This document shows, in pieces, positions 34,093 to 41,996 of a DNA stretch of 64,000 nt. Each line of letters begins with the position of its first letter. Positions within the stretch are counted from its first letter, which is position 1. The position numbers and the translations under genes were made by a program. This DNA is from Enterococcus xiangfangensis (GTDB lineage Bacteria > Bacillota > Bacilli > Lactobacillales > Enterococcaceae): the NCBI RefSeq assembly GCF_005405365.1, contig NZ_BJDX01000003.1, positions 1-64,000 on the forward strand, in the 5' to 3' direction. The notes beneath the pieces were generated by a model. The model did no database searches, was not told where the DNA came from, and saw only the letters and a list, made by a program, of their open reading frames with translations.

Positions 34093-35091
34093 ATGGGAAA
34101 ATACAAAATTGCAATTGTAAATTCAAGTAGTTTCGGCAAAATTTTTCATGACCAGCTGGAGCAGCTTGAGAAAATCGGCGATGTTCGTTCGTTTACGGTT
34201 GATGGAGAAATCGGCGGACGTGAATTAGCAGAGTTGTTACAAGGGTACAATATCATTATTGCGAGTGTCACACCATTTTTTACTCAGGAATTTTTTGATT
34301 ATAAAGATGAACTTATTTTAATTACAAGACATGGTATTGGTTACAACAATATTGATATTGAAGCAGCACGTAAGCATGACACACTTGTTTCGATCATTCC
34401 AGCTTTAGTTGAACGAGATGCAGTAGCAGAAAATAATGTTACAAATCTGTTGGCACTTTTAAGAAAAACCGTTGAAGCCAATCAAAGTGTTAAAAATGAT
34501 AAATGGGAAGATCGAGCAAATTTCGTTGGTCGGACACTTTTCAACAAAACAGTTGGTGTTATCGGTGTCGGTAATACAGGAAGTTGTGTAGTCGAGATTT
34601 TGCGAAATGGTTTTCGATGCAACGTCTTGGCCTACGATCCGTATAAATCGGCTTTGCATATCGAAAGTCACGGTGCTAAGAAAGTTGATTTGCCGCAACT
34701 ATTAAAAGAAGCGGACATTATTTGTCTTAGCGCCAGCCTCAATGAAGAAAATTATCATATGATCTCTACTGAAGAAATTGCACAGATGAAAGACAATGTC
34801 TACTTATCTAATAGCGCTCGCGGGGCGTTGCTTGACGAAGAAGCAATTGTTACCGCTTTAAAATCAGGTAAAATCGCAGGATTAGCAACGGATGTGTTAG
34901 AAGAAGAACCTGGTCGCAAAGATCATCCTTATCTGGCTTTTAGTAATGTAGTTATGACGCCGCATACTTCAGCTTATACGATGGAATGTTTACAGGAAAT
35001 GGGCGCGAAATGTCTCCGAGATGTCGAAGATGTTGTCGTCGGAAAAGTTCCTGAACGGTCAGTCCAAGCGAAAAGCACGCATGTCAGATAG
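34093..35091 (+). CDS. D-isomer-specific 2-hydroxyacid dehydrogenase
   Basis: 332-aa NAD(P)-dependent dehydrogenase. Nucleotide-binding VGVIGVGNTGS is near residue 155; the catalytic Arg lies in SARGALLDE, the Glu in LEEEPGRKDH and the His in TPHTSAYT. First gene of the sugar-acid operon, 14 bp before the alcohol dehydrogenase. It could interconvert a 2-keto and a 2-hydroxy sugar acid; the exact substrate is not known. AAAGGAGC lies before the ATG. Confidence 0.88.
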   Translation: MGKYKIAIVNSSSFGKIFHDQLEQLEKIGDVRSFTVDGEIGGRELAELLQGYNIIIASVTPFFTQEFFDYKDELILITRHGIGYNNIDIEAARKHDTLVSIIPALVERDAVAENNVTNLLALLRKTVEANQSVKNDKWEDRANFVGRTLFNKTVGVIGVGNTGSCVVEILRNGFRCNVLAYDPYKSALHIESHGAKKVDLPQLLKEADIICLSASLNEENYHMISTEEIAQMKDNVYLSNSARGALLDEEAIVTALKSGKIAGLATDVLEEEPGRKDHPYLAFSNVVMTPHTSAYTMECLQEMGAKCLRDVEDVVVGKVPERSVQAKSTHVR

Positions 35092-35105
35092 AAAGAAGGG
35101 CTAAG

Positions 35106-36209
35106 ATGTTAACGGATTTAAAGGTTAAAGTTGGTCCCCAGTTTTATCGCTACCATGTTGGTGCGATCGATTTTGTACCAGCTGTTTTGCAAGAATTCTC
35201 AGCAAAAAATATTTTAATTGTCCATGGTCAAATTTCTTTTGAAAAAGCAAAACCTTATCTGAGTTTTCTGAAGCAAGCAGATTATAACTTTCATTTTTTA
35301 CAATACACTGGTGAGTGCAGTTACTACGGAGCGGAAAGAATCGCTGAAGTAGTACGGGAAAACCAAATCGACTTCATTATCGGAGTTGGCGGAGGAAAGC
35401 TGGCTGATTTAGTTGGGTATGCTGCCCACATGATGAATGTGAATTTCGGTGTGATTCCGACATTAGCTAGTAATTGTGCTCCTTGGACACCGTTGTCAGT
35501 GATGTATAAGGAAAATGGAGAATCAGAAGGAAAAAGTGAGCATTTCTTACGGCAAGCAGCCTTTTTCATTACGGATCCAGAATTAGTCGTGGATGCACCG
35601 GTGAACTATTTTATCGCTGGACTCGCAGATACGATTGCAAAATGGTATGAGTCGGATGCTATTTTACAACAAGCACATTTGAAAAATGAACCGTTCTTGC
35701 AATTAGCCGGCTATACTTCAGAGCTTTGTAAGGCAGCAATTTTAAATGATTCTGCTAAAGCAATCAAAGATATGAAAGCAGGCAAAGCAACCGAAGAATT
35801 TGTTCATTTATCAGAAATCGTTTTTGCAGTGGCTGGTTTAGTTGGCGGATTAGGCGATAAATATGCTAGAAATGCGATTGCTCATGCGATGCATGATGGG
35901 ATGAGCAAATATATTCCTGCAAGTCATCGGTTCTTGCACGGCGAAAAAGTTGCTTATGGTATTTTCTATCAATTAGCGGTCGAGAAAAAATGGGAGCAGA
36001 TCACTGCATTGATCCCATTTTATCAAGAGTTAGATCTACCGATGTCATTAACTCAGATGCAGCTCTTACCAGAAGATGAAACAGTAATCGATCAAATCGT
36101 AGCTTTTATGGATTCAAAAGATAAGGTCCATTTACTGCCGATCCCGATCACTACTGATTTATTGAAGAAATCGATTTTTGCATTAGAGAATTACATCAAC
36201 AAGAATTAA
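35106..36209 (+). CDS. Iron-containing alcohol dehydrogenase family protein (glycerol dehydrogenase-like)
   Basis: 367-aa group III metal-dependent dehydrogenase. NAD-binding GVGGGKLADLVGYAA is near residue 95, and metal ligands are likely Asp in GLADTIAKW and His in HAMHDG and RFLHGEKVAYG. In this operon it may act as an oxidoreductase on a keto-aldonate, in place of a fructuronate reductase; this is inference. AAGAAGGG precedes the ATG. Confidence 0.85.
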   Translation: MLTDLKVKVGPQFYRYHVGAIDFVPAVLQEFSAKNILIVHGQISFEKAKPYLSFLKQADYNFHFLQYTGECSYYGAERIAEVVRENQIDFIIGVGGGKLADLVGYAAHMMNVNFGVIPTLASNCAPWTPLSVMYKENGESEGKSEHFLRQAAFFITDPELVVDAPVNYFIAGLADTIAKWYESDAILQQAHLKNEPFLQLAGYTSELCKAAILNDSAKAIKDMKAGKATEEFVHLSEIVFAVAGLVGGLGDKYARNAIAHAMHDGMSKYIPASHRFLHGEKVAYGIFYQLAVEKKWEQITALIPFYQELDLPMSLTQMQLLPEDETVIDQIVAFMDSKDKVHLLPIPITTDLLKKSIFALENYINKN

Positions 36210-36303
36210 AATCAAATCCTCGCGTTAGTTTAGAGGAAAATAAACAAATATTAAGCCTATTCAAAACGAAAATAGGTACATTAATAGGAATTAGGAGGAG
36301 CTT

Positions 36304-37146
36304 ATGGATACTTTAAGTGTAATGCAGAGTCTGTTGATTGCTTTATGGGTTGCTGCGGTAATGTCGCGCTGGCTAGGAGGAGGAGCAACGTTAACTTTAC
36401 GTTTTTCACCTCTTATGACTGGTTTGGTCGTAGGGATTATCATGGGAGACGTTGCCCAAGCAATGATCGTAACTGCCGCTTTGCAAATGATTTATATGGG
36501 TGTATTCTCACCAGGCGGATCAATGCCTGCTGAACCATCTATCGCTGCGGCAATCGCGGTTCCAGTAGCATTGTTAGGAAACTTAAAACCAGAAGCGGCG
36601 ATCGCAGTTGCCGTGCCCGTTGGTTTACTAGGAAGCTATTTGTATCAATTCCGCTTCTTTATCAATACATTCTTAGGAAAGTATACGGATAAAGCTGTTG
36701 AAGATTTGAACACAAAAGCAATCAAACGCTCGATCATTTTATATCCAACAATTGCTTCATTTGTTCTATTTGTCCCATTAGTATTCATTGCTCTTTATTT
36801 AGGAGCACCGATTATTGCAGATGTCATCAATGCGCTCGAAGGAACAGTGGTCATTCATATTCTTGAAGTAGTAGGTGGCGGGTTAGCTGCTATCGGTATC
36901 GCAACTACTGTGTATGTAATCGGTCGAAAAGATTATATGGTCTTTTTCTTCCTAGCATATTTCATGAGTGTGGTATTTAAATCCCTTGAAATCACAATGG
37001 TTACTTATGCAATCTTTGGGATCGTTATTGCATTGATCTTCGTTCAGTCACAAAAAGGCAAAGGATCTGCTCCTGCAACTGAATCAGCAAGCAGTGGTTC
37101 ATCCGCAACTTTTGATGATGACGATGATTATGATGACGGATTTTAA
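36304..37146 (+). CDS. PTS mannose/fructose/sorbose family IIC component
   Basis: 280-aa membrane permease subunit of a mannose-family PTS. It begins SVMQSLLIALWVAAVM and contains FSPGGSMPAEPSIAAAIAVPVAL, the conserved IIC substrate region. It ends in an unusual Ser-rich linker and an acidic tail, DDDDDYDDGF. GGAGGAG precedes the ATG; IID follows after 25 bp. Confidence 0.94.
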   Translation: MDTLSVMQSLLIALWVAAVMSRWLGGGATLTLRFSPLMTGLVVGIIMGDVAQAMIVTAALQMIYMGVFSPGGSMPAEPSIAAAIAVPVALLGNLKPEAAIAVAVPVGLLGSYLYQFRFFINTFLGKYTDKAVEDLNTKAIKRSIILYPTIASFVLFVPLVFIALYLGAPIIADVINALEGTVVIHILEVVGGGLAAIGIATTVYVIGRKDYMVFFFLAYFMSVVFKSLEITMVTYAIFGIVIALIFVQSQKGKGSAPATESASSGSSATFDDDDDYDDGF

Positions 37147-37171
37147 TAAACCAAACTAGGAGGGAAAAAAT

Positions 37172-38044
37172 ATGACTGAAGTATCAAATACACAAACAAC
37201 AGCGAATAAAAGCTTAGCACCTGAAGAAATTACTAGCAAAGATGTTACTAAAGCGTATCTAAGATGGCATTTCGCCAATGAAATTCCTCACTCTTTTGAA
37301 CGCTACTTGGCACCATCATTACTATATGCAATGCTGCCAATCTTGAAAAAATTATATAAAAACGATGATGATTTAAAAGCTGCATACAAGCGTCAACTAC
37401 TCTTTTTCAATACTCAATTAAGTTGGGGCGGCGGTGTCATCACAGGTCTGATGTCTTCAATGGAACAACAGCGTGCTCAAGAAGAGTATGAAAAGACAGA
37501 AATCTTGATGCAAGATGATTTGATGTATAACACTAAAGCCGGTTTGATGGGAGCATTGGCTGGCATTGGTGATGCGATTGACTCAGGGACTGTTCAATAT
37601 ATTTTCATCGCAATCGCAGTACCTTGGGCGCAACAAGGAAGTGCCTTGGGAGCGTTGTTCCCATTCGTCTTCTTCGCACTTTACCAAGCCGCACTAGGGG
37701 TCTTCTTCGCAAGACAATCCTTTACTATGGGACGAAATGCCACTGGTTTGATGCAAAGTACAGGCGTTCAAACAGCGATCGAAGCACTTTCAGTGTTGGG
37801 GCTGTTCATGATGGGAATCTTGGCAGGAAACTATGTAAAAGTCGAATCAACATTGAAATTTGCAATCTCAGGGCGAGAGTTCGTTATTCAAGAAATTCTT
37901 GATCAGATCGTACCTGGACTATTACCTTTAGCAGTTGTTATGGGTGTTTACTGGTTCTATACCAAGAAAGGGCTGAAAGTTACACAAGCCTTACTATGGT
38001 TGACTTTGATTTTAATTATTTTAGCCGGAATCGGAATCTTATAA
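37172..38044 (+). CDS. PTS mannose/fructose/sorbose family IID component
   Basis: 290-aa IID subunit that forms the membrane channel with IIC. SKDVTKAYLRWHFANEIPHSFER begins the domain (WHFANEIPHSFER near residue 33), followed by FFNTQLSWGGGVITGL, MGALAGIGDAIDSGT and a C-terminal pair of membrane spans. AGGAGGG precedes the ATG. Confidence 0.95.
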   Translation: MTEVSNTQTTANKSLAPEEITSKDVTKAYLRWHFANEIPHSFERYLAPSLLYAMLPILKKLYKNDDDLKAAYKRQLLFFNTQLSWGGGVITGLMSSMEQQRAQEEYEKTEILMQDDLMYNTKAGLMGALAGIGDAIDSGTVQYIFIAIAVPWAQQGSALGALFPFVFFALYQAALGVFFARQSFTMGRNATGLMQSTGVQTAIEALSVLGLFMMGILAGNYVKVESTLKFAISGREFVIQEILDQIVPGLLPLAVVMGVYWFYTKKGLKVTQALLWLTLILIILAGIGIL

Positions 38045-38065
38045 TTTTGAAAGGAAGTGTTTAAA

Positions 38066-38572
38066 ATGGGCGAAATTAATTTAGCTCGTGTGGACGAACG
38101 TTTGATCCACGGTCAAGTAATGGTAACTTTATCACAAAAAAGTGGAGTAAATTCAATCTTCGTTGTTGACGAAGTCGTAGCGAAAGATAAATTTATGCGT
38201 GATCTATATAAAAATGCCGGTAGTCGGACGGGACAAAAGACGATCGTCATTACACCAGAAAAAGCAAAATTTTATTGGGATGAATTCAAATTCAAAGAAT
38301 ATAACTGCATCTTGATTACAAAAACAGTTGGTGTAATCTATGATCTTGTGAAACATGGAGTACCGATGAAGGAATTGAATATTGGCGGTATCGCCCAAAA
38401 AGATCCTGAAAAAGATATTTTAGTGACGAAATCTGTTTACTTGAACAAAGAAGATGCAGAAAAATTAAAAGATTTGAATGAAAATTACGGCGTAGAGAAC
38501 ATCTATTTCCAAGCAACACCTTCTGCACCGAAATCTAGCTTAAAAGATGTCTTGAAACAATTCGGTTTATAG
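38066..38572 (+). CDS. PTS mannose/fructose/sorbose family IIB component
   Basis: 168-aa cytoplasmic IIB that passes phosphate from IIA to the incoming substrate. The phospho-accepting His is in RVDERLIHGQVMV (His14). AAAGGAAG lies upstream of ATG 38066; a GTG at 38057 is too close to that site. Overall length and MNIGGI-like ELNIGGIAQ motif are normal. Confidence 0.94.
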   Translation: MGEINLARVDERLIHGQVMVTLSQKSGVNSIFVVDEVVAKDKFMRDLYKNAGSRTGQKTIVITPEKAKFYWDEFKFKEYNCILITKTVGVIYDLVKHGVPMKELNIGGIAQKDPEKDILVTKSVYLNKEDAEKLKDLNENYGVENIYFQATPSAPKSSLKDVLKQFGL

Positions 38573-38605
38573 AAACAATTGAAAAAACCAAGGAGGGGAG
38601 AACAG

Positions 38606-39478
38606 ATGGAGCAGACGGAGGTATTTAAAGATTGGCTGTTTCGTTACCAATACATTTACCGCTTGCGGCGAACGGAAAAAAGCAAGAAGCGGTTTCTAAC
38701 CGCTTTGGTAACAGATATTGCTAAAATGCGGGAAGATGTTCGTGTAATCGAATACGACCAGCAGAAGAAATATGCATCGCGAAATGTTTATGTCGGAAAT
38801 ATCAAACAAGCAGACCAAGTGATCTGCACCTTCTATGATACTCCTCCTGAAAGTGTAGGTTCTTATCAGTTGTTTGATCGTAAAGATCAGTCCAAAAAGA
38901 CAACGACCTTTATTTTAGCTAGTACGATTTTGACGATTCTTTTAGGTGTGATTGGGACATTGGTCTATATGCAGATCTCACCAAACTCGTTTCAGTTCAA
39001 TTCTATCAGTACGTTAGGCATCATAGTGATCTATGCAGGTTACTTTGCCCTGCTAGGTAAAGTAACTAAAGGGTTATCTAATCGAAAAACTTTAGTCCGA
39101 AATACCTCGTCAATCTTAGCGATGCTGAAAATAATCGCAGAAAACAAACAAAAAAATGTTGCATATGCTTTTTTAGATGAAGGTAGTTACGGCAGCAAGG
39201 GATTGGATGAATTGCAAAAGCAAGTCAAAAGAGGCAGTAAAATTTATTATTTAGATAGTGTAGGGACATCGGCGCCTTTGCATCTATTGGGTGAATTGCC
39301 AAATAATAAAAAACTCGATGAAACGATCGACTACCAAGCAGCCGATCAAAAGGTAAACTATCTGTTTAGTGCACGCAAAGATCAAGCCGATTCAACTTTT
39401 TATCTGAATCCGACTGATTTAAAAGAGAAACACTTGAATATGGAAAATATCGCTGCTGTAACGAATTTGTTTCAGTAA
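38606..39478 (+). CDS. Membrane protein resembling a degenerate M28 peptidase, in PTS operon
   Basis: 290 aa with two membrane spans (about 101-121 and 134-152). I do not know a family name. Around the membrane insert, the order of motifs follows an M28 aminopeptidase: SRNVYVG at 58-64, FYD at 76-78 (M28 HYD), RNTSSILAMLKIIA at 165-178 (DDNASGVAALLELA), YAFLDEGSYGSKG at 187-199 (FFDAEEYGLLGS) and YYLDSVG at 214-220 (NLDMVG). Most zinc and catalytic residues are replaced, so it would be inactive. The ATG at 38606 has AAGGAGGGG 7 nt upstream. It sits between IIB and IIA, so a role in the transporter is likely. Confidence 0.7.
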   Translation: MEQTEVFKDWLFRYQYIYRLRRTEKSKKRFLTALVTDIAKMREDVRVIEYDQQKKYASRNVYVGNIKQADQVICTFYDTPPESVGSYQLFDRKDQSKKTTTFILASTILTILLGVIGTLVYMQISPNSFQFNSISTLGIIVIYAGYFALLGKVTKGLSNRKTLVRNTSSILAMLKIIAENKQKNVAYAFLDEGSYGSKGLDELQKQVKRGSKIYYLDSVGTSAPLHLLGELPNNKKLDETIDYQAADQKVNYLFSARKDQADSTFYLNPTDLKEKHLNMENIAAVTNLFQ

Positions 39479-39496
39479 GAGAAGCGGAGGGTACGT

Positions 39497-39940
39497 ATGT
39501 TAGGAATTGTAATTGCTACTCATGGAAAATTAAGTGATGGCTTAAAAGATGCCGCAGAAGTGATTGTCGGAACAACGAATAATATCGCTACAGTTAATTT
39601 AAATCCTGGCGATGATGTCCAAAATTTGGGACAAAAAATTGAAGTGGCTGTTAAAGAAGTCGATAAAAATGCAGGAGTCATTGTGTTGACTGATTTAGTA
39701 AGTGCTAGTCCATATAATCAATCTGTGTTGATCACTAATGGTTTAGCACCAGAACTTCAAGCGAATGTTTATATAATCGGTGGAGTTAATCTACCAATGC
39801 TACTAGAAACGATCAATCATCAAATCTTGAGTACACCGGTTGAAGAAATTGCAGCTGCTGTAATCGACCAAGGAAAAAATAGTTTAGATGTTTGGCATTT
39901 CTCAGAAACGGATGAAGATGACGACGAGGACGATTTTTAG
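39497..39940 (+). CDS. PTS mannose/fructose/sorbose family IIA component
   Basis: 147-aa IIA that accepts phosphate from HPr. The active His9 is in IATHGKLSDG, and LTDLVSASPYNQ is the conserved second loop. The C-terminus is a strongly acidic tail, SETDEDDDEDDF, not typical of IIA-Man and similar to that of the IIC subunit here. GCGGAGGG precedes the ATG. Confidence 0.94.
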   Translation: MLGIVIATHGKLSDGLKDAAEVIVGTTNNIATVNLNPGDDVQNLGQKIEVAVKEVDKNAGVIVLTDLVSASPYNQSVLITNGLAPELQANVYIIGGVNLPMLLETINHQILSTPVEEIAAAVIDQGKNSLDVWHFSETDEDDDEDDF

Positions 39941-39958
39941 AAAAGGGAGGCTAGACCA

Positions 39959-41026
39959 ATGAAGTGGGGCTTTAGATGGTATGGAGAAAAAGGCGACTCC
40001 ATTTCCTTAAACAATATTCGACAAATTCCAGGGATCAACGGGGTTGTTGGAACATTGCTGAATAAACTTCCAGGGGATGTCTGGGAAGTTTCAGAGATTC
40101 GTGAGTTAAAAGAATCAATTGAAAAAGAAAACTTAGAGTTATTAGGTATTGAAAGTGTAGCGATCCTTGATGCAATCAAAGCTGGGACAGCCGAACGTGA
40201 TCATTACATCGATAACTATATTCAAACAATCAGAAACTTGTCTGAATGCGGTGTTCATTTAATCTGTTATAGTTTTAAACCAATTTTCGGTTGGGCTAAA
40301 ACAACATTGAATTATGAAAATGAAGATGGCAGTTTGGCATTATTATACGATCAAGCGGTGGTCGATAACATGGAACCGGGTGATATGTATAAATTGATCA
40401 GCAGTCAGTCTAAAGGCTTCCAACTTTCTGGTTGGGAAGAAGAACGCTTAAATAAATTTAATTCTTTAGTTGAGATGTATGACGGCGTGACAGAAGAAGT
40501 TTTATTTGATAACTTGAAATATTTCCTTGAACGAATCATTCCAGTTTGTGAAGAAACGGATGTAAAAATGGGAATCCATCCGGACGATCCACCATGGGAA
40601 ATTTTTGTCTTCCCTCGGATTACTAAAAATTTAGCGGATCTAAAACGTATCATCAGTATGGTCGATTCACCATATAATGGTGTAACCTTATGTACGGGCG
40701 CGTTAGGTGCAGATCCTAACAACGATATGGTTGAGATCATTCATGCTGTTGGAGATCGGATCAACTTTGTTCACTTCCGCAACGTAGAATTTTTAGGTTA
40801 CCGCAAGTTTAAAGAGACGGCTCACTTATCGACAGAAGGGTCGCTTGATATGTATGCGATCATGGAAGCATTAATCGAAGTTGGCTTTGATGGAGTAGTT
40901 CGCCCAGATCATGGTCGAACACTTTGGGGAGAAGTCGCTAGACCCGGCTACGGTCTGTATGATCGGGCAATGGGGATTACCTATATGCAAGGATTGCACG
41001 AAGCAATCACAAAAAGTAAAAAATAG
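39959..41026 (+). CDS. uxuA: Mannonate dehydratase
   Basis: 355-aa TIM-barrel enzyme that dehydrates D-mannonate to 2-keto-3-deoxy-D-gluconate. KWGFRWYGEKGDSISL at the start, GIHPDDPPWEIFVFPRI near residue 205, LCTGALGADP, VHFRNVE and RPDHGR carry the metal and substrate residues. AAGGGAGG precedes the ATG. It is followed 26 bp later by KDPG aldolase, although no KDG kinase gene is present to link them. Confidence 0.94.
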   Translation: MKWGFRWYGEKGDSISLNNIRQIPGINGVVGTLLNKLPGDVWEVSEIRELKESIEKENLELLGIESVAILDAIKAGTAERDHYIDNYIQTIRNLSECGVHLICYSFKPIFGWAKTTLNYENEDGSLALLYDQAVVDNMEPGDMYKLISSQSKGFQLSGWEEERLNKFNSLVEMYDGVTEEVLFDNLKYFLERIIPVCEETDVKMGIHPDDPPWEIFVFPRITKNLADLKRIISMVDSPYNGVTLCTGALGADPNNDMVEIIHAVGDRINFVHFRNVEFLGYRKFKETAHLSTEGSLDMYAIMEALIEVGFDGVVRPDHGRTLWGEVARPGYGLYDRAMGITYMQGLHEAITKSKK

Positions 41027-41052
41027 AGTTGCGTAGAAAGCGAGAGAAGAAA

Positions 41053-41691
41053 ATGTCAGTAAATATGAATCATCCAGTTTATGAACAGTTAGCGAAAACA
41101 AAATTATTGCCGCTTTATACTGCGACTGATTTGGACTACTTAGCTAAAGTAGAAGAGATTTTGTTAGAAAATGACGTTCCATTGATCGAAGTGACTTTCC
41201 GCAGCGATTTAGCCAATGCAGCAATCAAACAGTTATCAGCCTCTGGTAAATTGATGGTTGGTGCAGGTACGGTTCGAACACTAGCAGAAGCCAAAAGTGC
41301 TGTTGAAAATGGGGCGAAATTTGTCGTTTCTCCAGCTGTTGTTCCTGATGTGATCGAATATTGTTTAGAACAAGGGATTCCTGTTTTCCCTGGAACTGCA
41401 ACGCCAAGAGATATTCAATCGGCAGCAGATTACGGCATCAAAGTAGTGAAGTTTTTCCCGGCAGATATTTATGGCGGATTAAAAGCAATCAACGCTTTGA
41501 GCGGTCCATTCTATGATATCAACTTTTTGCCAACTGGCGGGATCAATGAAGATAATTTTGTAGAATATCTTGAAAATCCCCACGTTATGGGTGTAGGAGG
41601 CTCCTTTATCTTATCCGAGAAAATAGTCAAAGAAGATAATGGTGAACGAATGAGCCAAATTCTGCGGTCATTAGTTGAAAAAATCAAGTAG
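41053..41691 (+). CDS. eda: 2-dehydro-3-deoxyphosphogluconate (KDPG) aldolase
   Basis: 212-aa class I aldolase splitting KDPG into pyruvate and glyceraldehyde 3-phosphate. The Schiff-base Lys is in IKVVKFFPADIYGG near residue 137, and IEVTFRS holds the catalytic Glu. GAGAGAAG lies before ATG 41053; an upstream TTG at 41029 starts immediately after the uxuA stop and has no site of its own. Last gene of the operon, with a terminator 15 bp on. Confidence 0.93.
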   Translation: MSVNMNHPVYEQLAKTKLLPLYTATDLDYLAKVEEILLENDVPLIEVTFRSDLANAAIKQLSASGKLMVGAGTVRTLAEAKSAVENGAKFVVSPAVVPDVIEYCLEQGIPVFPGTATPRDIQSAADYGIKVVKFFPADIYGGLKAINALSGPFYDINFLPTGGINEDNFVEYLENPHVMGVGGSFILSEKIVKEDNGERMSQILRSLVEKIK

Positions 41692-41704
41692 CTAATAAGA
41701 AAAG

Positions 41705-41737
41705 TATGCGGCGCTGAAAAGCGTCGTATATTTTTTG
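41705..41737 (+). terminator. Terminator of the sugar-acid operon
   Basis: TATGCGGCGCT, GAAA loop, AGCGTCGTATA with two G-T pairs, then TTTTTT. Confidence 0.85.
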
Positions 41738-41947
41738 TATCAGGAAATGCTGGAACGTGCAATTAAAAGCGATCTCTTTGAGGTGTAGCGAGCCTTTTGG
41801 TGAGTAATAGAAAGGAAACGACAAAGAGGGACTAAAGTTGTCAGCGGGGGAATCTACGCTGTTTTTTTCTTTTAGACAAACAAAAATGTTGATAGAAAAG
41901 TCTAACTGATTTTCTATCAACCCAGAGTAGTATAGGAAATTGAATCC
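41738..41947. other. Intergenic stretch with hairpins
   Basis: A short CAGCG/CGCTG hairpin followed by seven T (41842-41868) and a perfect 12-bp inverted repeat, GTTGATAGAAAA (41888-41899) with its complement (41910-41921), without a T-run. No gene seen. Confidence 0.5.
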
Positions 41948-41992
41948 AACAAAAAGCATCAAGAGATGAAAATCTCCTGATGCTTTTTGTTG
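41948..41992. terminator. Terminator of the phosphoketolase gene
   Basis: CAACAAAAAGCATCA pairs with TGATGCTTTTTGTTG, with an inner GAGAT/ATCTC stem, 5 bp beyond the minus-strand stop codon. Confidence 0.9.
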
Positions 41993-41996
41993 ACTA

